Shown: positions 43,186-54,183 of the stretch, one piece after another
Position numbering within the stretch: the stretch's first letter is position 1
Layout of the letters: the number at the start of each line of letters is the position of its first letter
Assembly (NCBI GenBank): GCA_036346355.1
Contig: CM070569.1
Location: 46,416,276 to 46,480,275, forward strand
Length of the DNA: 64,000 nucleotides
Reading direction: 5' to 3'
Source of the DNA: Rhipidocladum racemiflorum
Lineage: Eukaryota > Streptophyta > Magnoliopsida > Poales > Poaceae
Made by a program: the position numbers and the translations under genes
The notes under the pieces: generated by a model
Seen by the model: only the letters and a program-made list of their open reading frames with translations
Databases searched by the model: none
Told to the model about the DNA's origin: nothing

Positions 43186-44650
43186 ATGGATCCCAGTCAA
43201 GGTGGCTCTCAGCCCCCACCAGACCCGAGTGTCTTAGGTGCCAAGAGGCCAAGGCAGACTCCAACGGGAACAAGAACCAAAAAGGCTGGGTAGAGGTAGA
43301 GGTAGAGGCGGTGGAGGCCCAGTGGATTCAAATCGAGGATCCTCACTTTGATCCTCCCGCTCAGATCAGAATGTTCCTCGAGGAGCGCCCTTGCCTTCCA
43401 GGAAGGGCAAAGCTGTGGGCAGGGCTTCTCAATCTCAACCTATCCTGAGACCTGCGGTTCCAAGGTTAAGGCAGAAAGGAATCCTCGTCTAAAGAGGAAA
43501 CCAATGAGCTACAAAGGAAAAGCCGCCAAAGTGCGCGGCTTGAGAGAGCATAACCCGAGGCGGAAGCTACGCTTCTCAATCGACTATCGCTACGGACCTT
43601 CTTTCAGCAGGATTTCTATGAGTCTATCATTCTGAGCAGAAAGAATCCAGTCATTCTGATGCAGTGGGTTGACTGGGACTACATGGCTGCAGCTGATGAT
43701 GCCACTTTCACAGAGGTCATTGCAGCTTGTGAGAGAACTGGGACTAAGAGAATAATGAGTTTTCAGCATGATTGGAATATTGAGATCATCGCTCAGTTCT
43801 ACTCCACCCTATTCATCTCCAAGGACAGAGTCTCCACCTTGCATTGGATGACTGAAGGAGCTTGGTATGAGATTTCCTATGTGAACTTTGCTCGCTGTCT
43901 TGGATTCACCGAAGCTGACTGTCGCGACAAGGATCAAATTCACAATGAAGCCTCGCTCGGTGCCTCCAACCTGAATTTTCTTTATGATGAAGCTGCAGAC
44001 TTTGAGGAAGGAAGCACAAAAGGCATGAAGCCTTTCTTTGCCTGTCTCAACAGGCTTTTCAGGAAGACGCTAGCTCCCAAAGAAGGTGACGCCTCTCACA
44101 TTCTGTCTTATACAAGAAATTTGCTGAGTAGGTTGCGAGATGGACAGCGTCCTTTCGATGTGTTTGATTTCATTTGGAATGAGATCCGTTTGACTGCTCA
44201 AGAGCCGAAGAGAAGCTGTGGCTATGCCGCGTTCATTATGCATATGGTTGAGCACATCACTCATCCGCACTTTGAGTATGATGCTAAGCACGCTGGATTA
44301 CAGATCAGGGCGATCAAGGCCCCAGCTCAGCCTGCTAGGCGTGCTTCGACTAGAGGTGCTGCCTCCTCCTCCTCCACTGCTCCTCCTGCAGCCGCCCGGT
44401 GGATCATCCTCTCCAATCCTCCGTGCTTTGAAGTCAATCTTTGTCCTGCAAGGGCAATGCAAAGAATAAGCACAAGAAGAACACCAAGAGACTCAAGGAC
44501 ATTCAGAGGCATTTAAATCTAGAGTGTTCAGAGGATGAGAGCAGTGAAGAAGAAGTTGAGGATCCGTTTGCTCCAGCGACCGCAGCTTCAGATGAGTCTG
44601 AGGACGATGAGGAGTCCGGCTCTGATGCTGCTTCCGAGGAGTCGGACTAG
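43186..44650 (+). pseudogene. ORF3 (envelope-position gene) of the plus-strand Sirevirus
   Basis: Start at 43186 (MDPSQGGSQPPPDPS), stop at 44648-44650 after an acidic tail ending SDAASEESD. The middle 285 codons (43659-44516) are open: QWVDWDYMAAADDATFTEV, FQHDWNIEIIAQFYSTLF, KPFFACLNRLFRKTLAPKEG and DFIWNEI, followed by a serine/alanine-rich linker. Frames change near 43290 (in a GRGRG-coding run), 43460-43640 and 44440. The protein matches that of the minus-strand array at many positions despite clear nucleotide divergence, showing that the product was once under selection. Confidence 0.85.
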
Positions 44651-44811
44651 TTTTCTCTCTCTCTCTCCTTGTTCTCCTTTCTGGTGCTTGATGCCAAAGG
44701 GGGAGAAGAGAAAGAAAGCTTACCTCGTTTTATCAGTTTTATCATCCTTCGACTAGTTTCATTTCCAAACTTTGTTATCATGTGAACTTGGAACTTGTTA
44801 CGCTTGTTAGT
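44651..44811 (+). other. ORF3-PPT spacer of the plus-strand Sirevirus, left part
   Basis: Non-coding, with a CT-rich run and an internal purine tract (44694-44708) matching the tract at 8948-8961. It is interrupted at TTAGT (44807-44811) by the solo LTR and continues at 48310. Confidence 0.75.
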
Positions 44812-47800
44812 TGTCGGGACCCCGAATTTGCAAATCCGGACCCTCTGTGTATTCAGCACTAGTCCAGGAACGCGCTAGTGCACACAGTCTTAACATCGGT
44901 ATATATCACAATCATACCATACGATACTATCAAAGTACTTTATTTAAATAATCAAAGGGTTACTCGACCTTATGGCCAAGTTACAAATATATGCCTTGCA
45001 AGGCGAAACTTATTAAAAGAGAAATAGCAAAGAATGAAAATCAAATAAACCGTGGCGCCATCCAGATACCACAGGCAACTGATCGGGCTCGCATCCCTAA
45101 GTAGACGGGTCTTCTTGGAGTTCCTCCTCCAAAGTCGGCGTAATCTCCTCTTCAAGCGATATTGTGTTGAGGCAAGGGTGAGTACTTGGTACTCGGCAAG
45201 TCATGCACAGAATGCAAGCTAATATACTATATGCATGGCTTAGTACAAAGGAATAGCTCAGGGTATATTTGCGAAGAAATGACTTTTGACAAGTAATATG
45301 AGTAGATTCAAAGCAAAGAGAAATAAGTAAAGCATAAATAACTTTTCAAGAAGTTTAATAAACATTTTTCCCATCCTAAACCATATTTCCATCATCTTCC
45401 TTGTTAAACCAACCCATCTTTTCAAAACCAAGTTATTTTGAGAAAATCTAACCCTTGATTGTAATTCCCGAGCATTGTCGATCACAGTGGACTCGGCTAT
45501 TCAAATAGATTCTACACTCTGCAGAGGTTATGCACTTTACCCACAAGATACAGTCAAACACCACAAAGGCGAGTTCGTAACAAAGCCTTTCTAAGCCTCA
45601 AACAACACAGTGGTCCTCTCCCAGACGTGCTCTACACCATCCCTTCCCTTAGCCAAGGCGAAGTATGGGACCAACACACCGTTAGATGGGTACTGGCCAC
45701 GACCACGATACGCTCCCCGCACAATCACACAAAAGGTGTAATCGACACCCGAGGCTCCACAAGTGAGTCCTTAGCGACTTAGTCAACTAGGGCCGTCCCA
45801 TTCCAGCCATGTGGTTGCAAGTATGACCCAGTTCAAAGGCTTGCAAGGTTAAGTCCTTAGAGTGACCAGGGCAAGACTACCCGAAAAACCAAATCATCAC
45901 TCCCAATGCCACAACTGGCCCACCTGATTACTCTTGCCACATGCCCCAGTCGAAATCTGTTTATCAAACCCCAGTTGATTACCATGCACCACGTGCCGTC
46001 AACATCACATGATCCTTTTCCAAAACAGGTTCAATATACCATTAAGTCAATATTAACATTTGATTGTCCAAAATCATGTTATGAGCACGAAAGTGTGTCT
46101 AAGCAAAGATACTACAACGATCTAAACCCATGTTGGCAATTTAGTAATGTCCAACTAGTAAACCACAACTAGGGTGACAAAGGTCATGGCACATACTTAA
46201 GTAATCAAGGTGTCATATAGCAAATTGGTATTTATCTAACCCCATGTTTAAACAAAGTATCTTTCTAATTGAACTAGCATGCAATAGTTTAAATCAAAAT
46301 AGATTTCAAATGGGATCAATATGGTCAAAGCACAACTTGCCTTCAAAAGTACTTGCTCTTGGTCTTGAGTTGGATCTGAGTCAACACTTCTCCCTCGAAT
46401 CCTTCCCAAGACTTCAACGTCTACTCGTAAAGCGTGCAAATAGCAAATACACAAATGAACACTATGCAAAAAGATCCCAAAACTCCAAATAAAATCCATA
46501 AACAGAGAGAACATAATTTTCTGGATTTTTAGAAACTGGACTCGTCAAATTTGGAGTTAAAACGCACAAGTTATGATTATTTAAAGTTTAAATAATCAAT
46601 TAAATAATTTTACAGAGAAAAACTTTAGTCCAAAAATTAAATAAAATTCATATTTAGGTAGATCTCAATTTTATACAAATTTAGAAATTTGAATCGCTCA
46701 AATCGGAGTTGAAACGCAAAAGTTATAAGCGTTTGAAGTTTGAATCTAAATTTGAATCAATATTTCGAATTAATAAATCATTTTCTTTTTCGGAAATTAA
46801 TTATTGCGTCAGCATGGACACGTGGCAGCCTCTGAGTGGCCTGCTGACGTCAGCCGGGCCATGGTCTTGGTCCACGCCTCGGCTTGGGTCTACTGTGGAC
46901 TCGGTCCCACGACTTCACGTGTCGCCGACATGTGGGCGCTTCGGGTGGCGTCATCGGCCGACGTCGGCGGGGCTCGACCAGTCTGCGGCAGTGGGACCCA
47001 TTGTGACGTCATGGGTGACGCGGCGCTGGGCGGGTCGACCAGCGACATGCGGCCCCTCGACACGCGGGCCCAGCGTCGGCGTCACGCAGCGTGCTGCAGC
47101 GTTGACCATGGCGGTCCATCTTCCCGACACGTGGCGCAATCTCACCGTTGGTTTGAAAATCAACGGCGCGCGGATTAGATCCAGGGTTAACGCAGCGTTG
47201 AAACTACTCGATGCTCATGGGCCGCTCGATCTAGATCGGACGGTCAGATCTAATCCTATATTCGCACCGCTACAAAGACGTGGCAATTGTGAACCGTTGG
47301 ATCTTGATCCAACGATCCAGAATCTAATCGGGTTTGGGAACACGTGAGCTCACCTCAACCGTCCGATCTGGATCCGACGGTCCTCCGAGCTCGCATGACG
47401 GCGATGGCTTCACTGGCGGCGGCTTGACCGAGACGGACGACGACGAGCCCGACGGCGTTTGGGGCGTGCTCGGCGAGATGAAGCCTCCTTCGGTGCGTCT
47501 CGTCGCGAGGACTCGGATCTGGGCTCCTTCGGCGGAAGACGACGGACGGCAGCGAAACCGGCGCAAACGCGGCGGAGGGAAGAGACAACTCCGGCGGCGA
47601 TTGCGGCTCAACGGTGGCGGCTCGGCGAGATGGCTCTGGGAACGGTGCGCAAGGATGAGGGCAACCTCGGGGGCGTCTCACGCTTTAAATAGCCTCGGCC
47701 TGCGTTCTAGACGGAAACCTAGTTCGCTACTGGCGCGGCGCTGGCGGCGAAGTCCGGCCGGACTCGGCGAAGACGATTTAAATCGTGGCCGCCCACGTGG

Positions 47801-48309
47801 CGCGATCAACGGCCACGATCGCGACGGCGCGATCGGATCCGGCCGATTACGGCTCGAGCCGTGCAGGCGGATCTCGGCCGTTGGATCTTGATCCAACGGT
47901 TGGGATTGATTAGGTTTAGGAGTGGGTTGGTCGAGTCAATCGGCTCGGTCGGGTTCGTCGGACTCGAGTCCGACTCGGACCCGAGGAACATTAACCGACC
48001 CAGTCGGTCCTTTTCCAGCGAATTAATATTTAAAATAATTCCCAGTAATTCATTTAATTCATTAAAAATAGCAAATGACTCAGAAAAATTCCAGAAAAAT
48101 TCTGGAAAATATTTTGGATCATTTTGGACTCGAATAAAATATTTCCAACAAAATTTTATTTGCAAAATTAAATTCTTTAATTATTTCAAAATGGAATAAA
48201 TTCAAATAAATTCCAAATAAACCCAAATAAATTCCAGAAAATTCCAAAAATTCACCAAAGTGTCAAATCACACATGAATTTAAGAAAAGCAAAATTTTGG
48301 GATGTTACA
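44812..48309 (-). mobile_element. Solo LTR, Ty3/gypsy Del/Tekay-like
   Basis: 3498 bp bounded by a perfect 5-bp duplication TTAGT (44807-44811 and 48310-48314). On the minus strand it starts TGTAACATCCCAAAATTTTG and ends GGGGTCCCGACA. No gag, pol, PBS or PPT is seen, so it is best read as a solo LTR left by LTR-LTR recombination. The length and the TGTAACA...CCGACA ends fit the Del/Tekay chromovirus group, which I infer without a database comparison. The GC-rich centre (46800-47900) holds palindromes built on CCGTTGGATC. Long chance reading frames there are not genes. Confidence 0.8.
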
Positions 48310-48314
48310 TTAGT

Positions 48315-48569
48315 ATGCTTTACTTATGCTCCGATGGATGATTGTTACTATGGATGTTTTAATTTTAATGGTTATTCAAATATTAGCTTCCATAGTGCTT
48401 GTTTCATTATATACTCAGTTTTAGGGGGAGCTCCTGCAATTTCCTTCCAAAATTGTGCTTTTGCGATATTTTCCTATCCATTGCACATCTTCAGGGGGAG
48501 CTCAACCAATACGAAATTCTCTTTATATCCATTTATCTGTAAGCTTTAATCGGATTGTCATCAATCACC
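48315..48569 (+). other. ORF3-PPT spacer of the plus-strand Sirevirus, right part
   Basis: Continuation of the spacer after the solo LTR. It holds two internal AGGGGGAGCTC tracts (48423-48433, 48493-48503), resembling the copy B tract at 8721-8733. Confidence 0.75.
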
Positions 48570-48582
48570 AAAAAGGGGGAGA
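48570..48582 (+). promoter_or_regulatory. Polypurine tract of the plus-strand Sirevirus
   Basis: AAAAAGGGGGAGA immediately before the LTR TG, identical to the PPT of the array. Confidence 0.9.
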
Positions 48583-48913
48583 TTGAAAGTGCATCTAGGC
48601 CCCTAAATTGGTTTTGGTTGATTAATGACAAACGATTAAAAAGGACTAATGTCTTCAATGAGCTTGTGGACAGGTAAAAGATTGAATGAGAGATCTTCTA
48701 CATGCGAAGGACACCCTCAAGCGAATTCAAGCGAGTAAAACGGCTTTGTAATCCTTTTTCTCTGTGCTTTGTGTCGTAGGAATGCCGTACTATTAAGAGG
48801 ATGCATCGTAGATGATCTAGGTAGTCTCTATGCTCAGGATGATTGTTACTTTAAATCTTTTGAGACCCTAAGTCATCGCGCATGCACCGGAATGTGTTTT
48901 TATCTAAGTTCAA

Positions 48914-49378
48914 GTCGGACATTCCGATATTACATCGGAAGTTCGATGTGACCTGACGTTCGATGTGCTTGCTTGCTTCAGTCCGATGCGTAGAAGATGT
49001 ATCGGAAGTTCCGATATTTACGATCGGAAGTTCCGACACGTTGTAAAGCCTTCTAGGGTGCTCTCTGTAAAGATCGGAAGTTCGATATTTGTCATCGGAA
49101 GTTCCGATGTGTTCAAATCAAAAAGGGGAGCTCTTCGGAATTATCGGACACTCCGATATATTCGATCGGACATTCGATATTGGTATCGGAAGTTCCGATG
49201 TATATATCGGACGATCCGATATGGACTTAGAAGCATTTTGCCAAGGGTTTTTCGGGAACATCGGAAGTTCGATGTTGACATCGGAAGTTCCGATGCATCT
49301 TGTGTAACGACTAAAGTGCGCTCGAGTTACGATTATTTGTACATATCGGACATTCCGATGTTGATATCGGAAGTTAGA
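48914..49378. repeat. Palindromic repeat cluster in the plus-strand LTR
   Basis: About 13 ATCGGAAGTTCCGAT or TCGGACATTCCGA motifs, several missing one base on one arm. The cluster occupies the same place relative to the TATA box as in the array, but the order and spacing differ, so the cluster turns over faster than the rest of the LTR. Confidence 0.8.
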
Positions 49379-49420
49379 TATGCAGTGAGTGGGAGTATAA
49401 CGGCTAGTTTTTGCAAGAAA

Positions 49421-49430
49421 CTATAAATAC
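49421..49430 (+). promoter_or_regulatory. TATA box in the plus-strand Sirevirus LTR
   Basis: CTATAAATAC, equivalent to the boxes at 7681-7689 and the other array LTRs. Confidence 0.7.
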
Positions 49431-50161
49431 CCCACCCTCTCTCATTTGAGGGTTACACACTCTATTTGGCAGAACTCTAGTGCACCTTGAGCCCTCTCTA
49501 GTCTACTTTTGAGCCCTCCTCTTTGATCTTAGGGATCATCCAAGGAGTGAGGACTAGAAGTGAGATTTGGAGCTAGAGTGAAAAGCAAGTGTCTTCCATC
49601 TTGAGCATTAGAGTGTTTCTCCAAGATCGATCAACGTGCATTTGTTACTCTTGGAGGTTGAAGGACTCCTAGACGGCTAGGCGTCGATCACGAGCTCCCA
49701 AGGATTGTGGGTTGCCGTGAGAAGTTTGTAAAGGCCGGCTCCGCCTCCGAAAGGAAAGGAACCAAATAGTGGAACCAAGCCTCAAGTGTGACCGAGGTTT
49801 GGGAGGAAAGGGTTGGAAGAGACCCGGCTCTTTGGAGCCTCCTCAACGGAGACGTAGGATTCCCTCAAGAATCCGAACTCCGGGATCTATTCGTGTCTTC
49901 TTTTTCACTTTGCTTTAACTTGTCTCATTATCGTTTTGATCCAACCTTCTTATTTTGTCTCTTAAGTTCATTACTTTCAGTAGGTATTTGTCCGGGTCAA
50001 AAGTCGATCGGACATTCCGAACTGGTATCGGAAGTTCCGATTACATCGGAAGTTCCGATCCAACACCGGAAGTTCCGATACTCTTTCCGCTGCGACAAAT
50101 TTAGTTTAAATTTTTGAACTGCCTATTCACCCCCCCTCTAGGCAACTTTCTCATCTTTTCA

Positions 50162-50509
50162 ACCATCAGCACCATGCAAGGAGGGACGCATGCACCGTAC
50201 CAGTGGAATGACGTTGTCAATCGCTGGTGCATGAGGCATCTTACCACGAACTTGCATAGGAGGTTCTGCAATAAGGAAGTCATGAAGACATTCAAGAGGC
50301 CGTGCATGCAAAACCAGGTACGGAAGTTCAAGACAATATGGAGGGTACTAGATGAGGAGACCTCGAAGCATGCGATAGCGTCTGGGTGGAAGACATGTTC
50401 TGCGAACAACACTTGGGATCTAACCAACTTGACAAGGCCCTTCCCGCAACACTGGACACCCAGTACAACTTGCGGTGCAACATACATGCACCTGATTGGT
50501 TCATGTTGA
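50162..50509 (+). pseudogene. MULE (MuDR-like) transposase fragment
   Basis: The reading WNDVVNRWCMRHLTTNLHRR followed by FKRPCMQNQVRKFKTIWRVL resembles the segment after the catalytic core of plant MULE transposases (the WCMRH region and the 'CKQNQ' helix). It begins immediately at the Sirevirus LTR edge and has no start codon of its own, so it is the 3' part of a transposase gene split by the retroelement. The upstream part is not in this window. It is truncated and non-functional. Confidence 0.65.
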
Positions 50510-51229
50510 GGTTTCGAGGATGCGATCGGTTGTTTTTTTTTTTGCTTTCATACTTGATATACTAATCAGATATGATATGTTAGTGAAATTTTGGTTTGAT
50601 TTCTCTTGTTTTCATGATTACTTTCCTATTCGAGTTGTCTATTATAGTGTGATTTAACAACATACAGATAATAGTTGTGTTTTATCGATTGGATAACACG
50701 CATTAGCAGCTTTGCAGAGTGATTTGACAACACGCAGACAATAGTTGTGTCCTACCGATTGGATAGCACGCACTTGCAGGTTTGCAGAGCGATTTAATAA
50801 CACGCTGCAAGCAGCTTTGTCATACCGAGATGACAACACGCTGCAAATAGCATTTTCAGTCAGATTTGACAACACTCTGCGCACTATGGAGTGACAATAC
50901 AACGTCTATTTCTCTCTCACCCAGAGTGGAGTGACATGGCCTATAAATATCACCGACCACCTAGGCAACACTTCTTCACTAGCCCAACCTCCACTACATT
51001 ACAATGACGGACATAGGAGGCACCTCAAGATGTGGGAGGGGTAGTCAAGGAAGATAGGGTAATATCACACCTCGAGGCGTCGACCCTTCATGATTTCGAG
51101 ATTGTGACCCTTCACTCACGGCATGTGAAATATACGATCCCTACGGCCCCGATCTCCCAGCGCAGATTTTTCCATTCAAATAAAGGATTGCTACAACCCA
51201 AAAAATCCAATCCACTACGGCCGCCCACT
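50510..51229. repeat. AT-rich region with degenerate ~70-bp repeat
   Basis: At about 50650-50790 two ~69-bp units (GATTT-ACAAC...ATAGTTGTGT...GATTGGATA-CACGCA) occur in tandem, followed to about 50900 by shorter related pieces with GACAACACGCTGCAAA. No gene is seen. It may be part of the MULE remnant. Confidence 0.6.
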
Positions 51230-51830
51230 TGACCACCTGAAGTGGCCAACATGCAAGCACAACCTCGACGCCATTGTCCAGGCTTGCGAGCGGTCTAATT
51301 CCAGCCCAGGACATCGTTTCTACCGATGCCCTCTATTCATAGTAACCACTACAACTCTTGCATACCATTCCACGCATGTTTTGCTATATGACATGCACTC
51401 TAACTTGCAGGACCGAGGATTGCAAATACACTGAATGGCTAGACAAACCATTTCCATTCCTAGCTGAACGTTACATCTACACATTGCTGGTACGCATTAA
51501 TGAAAAGGTAAAGGAACTCACTGAGGTGAAGAATGAGAATGACCAGCTCCGCAGGCAGAACTTCGAACTCCAAACCCAGAACGGCGACCTACGCCGTCAA
51601 AGGCTCAAGGAGAGGAACAATGAGGAGGTCACCACACTTACTGTTGCTGTGGAAATACGATCTGCAGTTGTGCTTGCCACTACCATGACCAGTAGTCCCG
51701 TTCACGCCGTCCTAATGATCAACACTCCATGTGGGTGTCGCACGGTTACTCATTCGAGCCTTTTGAATAGGCTCTATGACAGGCAGCATGACTTCTTTAC
51801 AATTTCAAAAAGCGCACATGTACTTTAGCT
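51230..51830 (+). pseudogene. GRF-type zinc-finger-like gene remnant
   Basis: Two pieces resemble grass GRF zinc-finger proteins. Piece 1 (about 51240-51345) reads WPTCKHNLDAIVQACERSNS then PGHRFYRCPLF. Piece 2 (about 51412-51640) reads DCKYTEWLDKPFPFLAERYI followed by a coiled coil (VKELTEVKNENDQLRRQNFE). A plausible intron separates them, with an acceptor at TTGCAG before 51411, but the reading phases do not match and I find no clean donor. The second zinc ligand is replaced (CKH instead of CxC). No reliable start codon. Probably a decayed gene or transposon-associated copy; function unknown. Confidence 0.5.
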
Positions 51831-52510
51831 GTAGTTTCTGTTCATAGTTTGTTTATGTCGTCATGCCATGTCTTTTTTCACATTTTCTATATCATGTTAT
51901 GTTCACGATGTCATGCTATGTACATTATTATTTCTATATCATACTATGTACCTTTATATATTTACGCATGTTTCCTACATTCATTCCGTTTATACCATCA
52001 TTAAACGCCATTTCTACTAATTATTTCATGTTAATTTCTCTCCGCCTTGTTATTTTCTACTTAACACCTCCCTTTGCAAAATGTCGAAGGTACACTTGTG
52101 GATATTGGATGGATACAAATTAATTCTAAAAAGATTAATTAATTGGTACAATGTGAAGAAAAAAATTAAAAACTACAATCTGCCACGTTGTTCTATTTAT
52201 CTGGAACTATTTTCTATTTTATTTATTGATTGTGAAAAAACAATATTGGTTTATAAAATAACACTCGATTAAAATTATTGCAGAAGATTGTTAATTTACG
52301 GTGGCCAATTGCACGAACAGTTCTAATATTTTCGGCCGGGTTGCAGCGCCGACCCCCATTGTAAGTCGGCTGCAGTGCACCTCCGCCACTGTACGGGGCC
52401 ACTTTCGCTGTTCCTCTTATACGGGGTCCATTTTTATATAAAAAAAAGATGATTTCGAGGGCTCTGAGCTGAGGATGACCCTGTCTGTCTGAAGAAAGAA
52501 ACACGCGCGT
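51831..52510. other. AT-rich intergenic sequence left of the hAT element
   Basis: Repeated TATGTT/TATCAT-rich stretches at 51840-51960. The part from about 52290 is GC-richer and may be original upstream sequence of the dioxygenase gene, displaced by the hAT insertion. No gene. Confidence 0.5.
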
Positions 52511-52518
52511 ATAGTTGC

Positions 52519-54183
52519 TAGGGGTGAAAACGGTACGGAAATTTTCCGACCGTTCCGAAGAAAAACGGAAACGGAAGCCTTTTTTCGGAAACGGAATCGG
52601 AAAGTTTCGGTTCGGAATCGGAATCGGAAAATTATTTTCGGAATCGGAAACGGAATCGGGAGAGTGAGTTCCGACGGAAACGGAAACGGAACGGAAATTC
52701 CGTATATAACTAATCGGAATTTCCGATTAGAGCCCAAACCAGCAACGACAGCACTTCGGTTCGGTGGTCCATTTGGGCCTTCGGTTCATGGTCCATTTGC
52801 CAAAATGGGGCTTCGTCACTCGCCAGGACGCCAGCCACCACTTCGCCAGGATGCCAGCCGCCAATCTCCACTCTCCAACCCTAGATCTGCCACTCGTGGC
52901 TCGCCCCTGTCCTACCGGCGCATCTCTACGGCGCCGCCCTCCGTCCAACGCTCCGCCCCGGCAGCACGGCGGTGCTCCTCCACGGCCCCTCGGCCGCCCC
53001 GACCGGCGCCCTCCGCCCCTCGATCGGCGGAGCCTCCACGGCTCACAAAGATCGCCTCCGGCTCAACCGGCGGCGAGGTCCACCACGCCCTCGGCCGGCG
53101 CCCTCCATCGCGCCCCAACCTCTCCCGGCCGGCGCGGCTCCAAGGCATCGCCCGGCGAGGCCCCAACCACGATCGGCGCTCCTCCACTGCTGGCCGACGG
53201 CGCTCCACCACGCCGACCGGGCGCGCCTCTCGACCGCCCCGACCGGCTCCGTTCAACGGCCGCTTCAACCGTAAGAGCCCGGTGGCGGTGGTGCTACCGC
53301 TAATCGCTAAGTTGCTAATGTTGATGCTTTGGAGAAGTGGATTGGTGACAAATCGACCACTAATTTGATAGTTCATACTTGTTGATAGTTCCCTTTAGCA
53401 ACAAAAAGTCTTTGTACAAAGTGTGTAGGGCTAAAGCCGTGTAGTGCTAAACCGCTAATGCTAAACCGCTAATGTTGCTAATGTTGCTAATGTTTGCCGC
53501 GAACTGTGAAGTGCTAATGGAAATGTTACCTTGTCAATTTCGACAATATTCAATGTGGATCTCGTGGACACCGAATGAAAAATACAGAAAACTTGATCAC
53601 GACATGGCAATGGAACTTTAGAAACACCGAATATCACTGTACTTTAAGTATGTAACTACTAACTAGTGCTAGAATGGAAACTGCTTCCAGACTATAGGCA
53701 CCAGCTGAATTACTAGAAGCTAGCACCTGCGCTTATTCCTGAATTACTCTGTCCGTTTGCTATTATGTTGTGATGTTGAACTATATGTGTTTGCTATTAT
53801 GTTGTGATGTGAAACTATATGTGTTTGCTATTATGTTACAAGGTGTAACTATATGTGTTTGTTATTATATTATGATGTGAAACTATATGTGCTTGCTATT
53901 ATGTTATGAGGTGGAATTATATGTGCTTGCTATTATGTTATGAGTTGGTTTGTTTGGAATTTTGGATAGATCATGTACTACTGTACTAGTGTACTACATC
54001 CTTGTGGAATTTTTCGATTTCGTTTTCGTTTCCGCTCCGTTCCGTTCTGTTTCCGTTTCCGACACTATCCGTTTCCGTATCCGTTTCCGGGGTTTCCGAT
54101 TTCGTTTCCGTTACCGGTAAAAAATATGGAAACGGAAACGGAACAGCTATTTACCGACCGTTTTCGTACCGTTTTCACCCCTA
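52519..54183. mobile_element. Non-autonomous hAT transposon
   Basis: 1665 bp with terminal inverted repeats TAGGGGTGAAAACGGTACGG (left) and its complement at the right end, flanked by the perfect 8-bp duplication ATAGTTGC (52511-52518 and 54184-54191). TIR form and 8-bp duplication identify the hAT superfamily. Both ends carry dense GGAAACGGA/CGGAATCGG subterminal motifs, the usual transposase-binding arrangement. No BED finger or hATC dimerisation domain is seen, so it depends on a transposase made elsewhere. The interior has a GC-rich, proline/arginine-coding-like block (52800-53290) of unknown origin. Confidence 0.88.
53756..53950 (+). repeat. 34-bp minisatellite inside the hAT element
   Basis: About six copies of a TTTGCTATTATGTTGTGATG-type unit followed by (T)GAACTATATGTG, starting near 53756, 53790, 53824, 53858, 53892 and 53926. 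Units differ by a few substitutions. Confidence 0.8.

Larger units (their letters stand above)
42458..50161 (+). mobile_element. Second Sirevirus, plus strand, 5' part missing
   Basis: Contains the end of a pol-ORF3 spacer, ORF3 (43186-44650), an ORF3-PPT spacer interrupted by a solo LTR (44812-48309), a PPT (48570-48582) and a 3' LTR (48584-50161). It is clearly related to the minus-strand array (same LTR ends, ORF3 and purine tracts) but diverged in most positions, so it is a distinct and probably older family member. Its gag, pol and 5' LTR are absent from the window. The left boundary is a direct join to truncated LTR 3. Confidence 0.88.
48584..50161 (+). repeat. 3' LTR of the plus-strand Sirevirus
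   Basis: 1578 bp, beginning TGAAAGTGCATCTAGGC and ending CTCATCTTTTCA. A TATA box (CTATAAATAC) lies at 49421-49430. Palindromes lie upstream (48914-49378) and also near its 3' end (50008-50080). The region after the TATA box, with ACGGCTAGGCGTCG and the GGAACCAAGCCTCAAG block, is conserved with LTR 1 in reverse orientation. Confidence 0.9.

Noticed and set aside
46709..47891. Long GC-rich reading frames in the solo LTR
   Set aside because: No domain, no splice structure, and they lie wholly between LTR ends with a target duplication.
52664..53376. Proline/arginine-rich reading frames on both strands of the hAT element
   Set aside because: They are a consequence of high GC; no transposase or other domain is recognisable.
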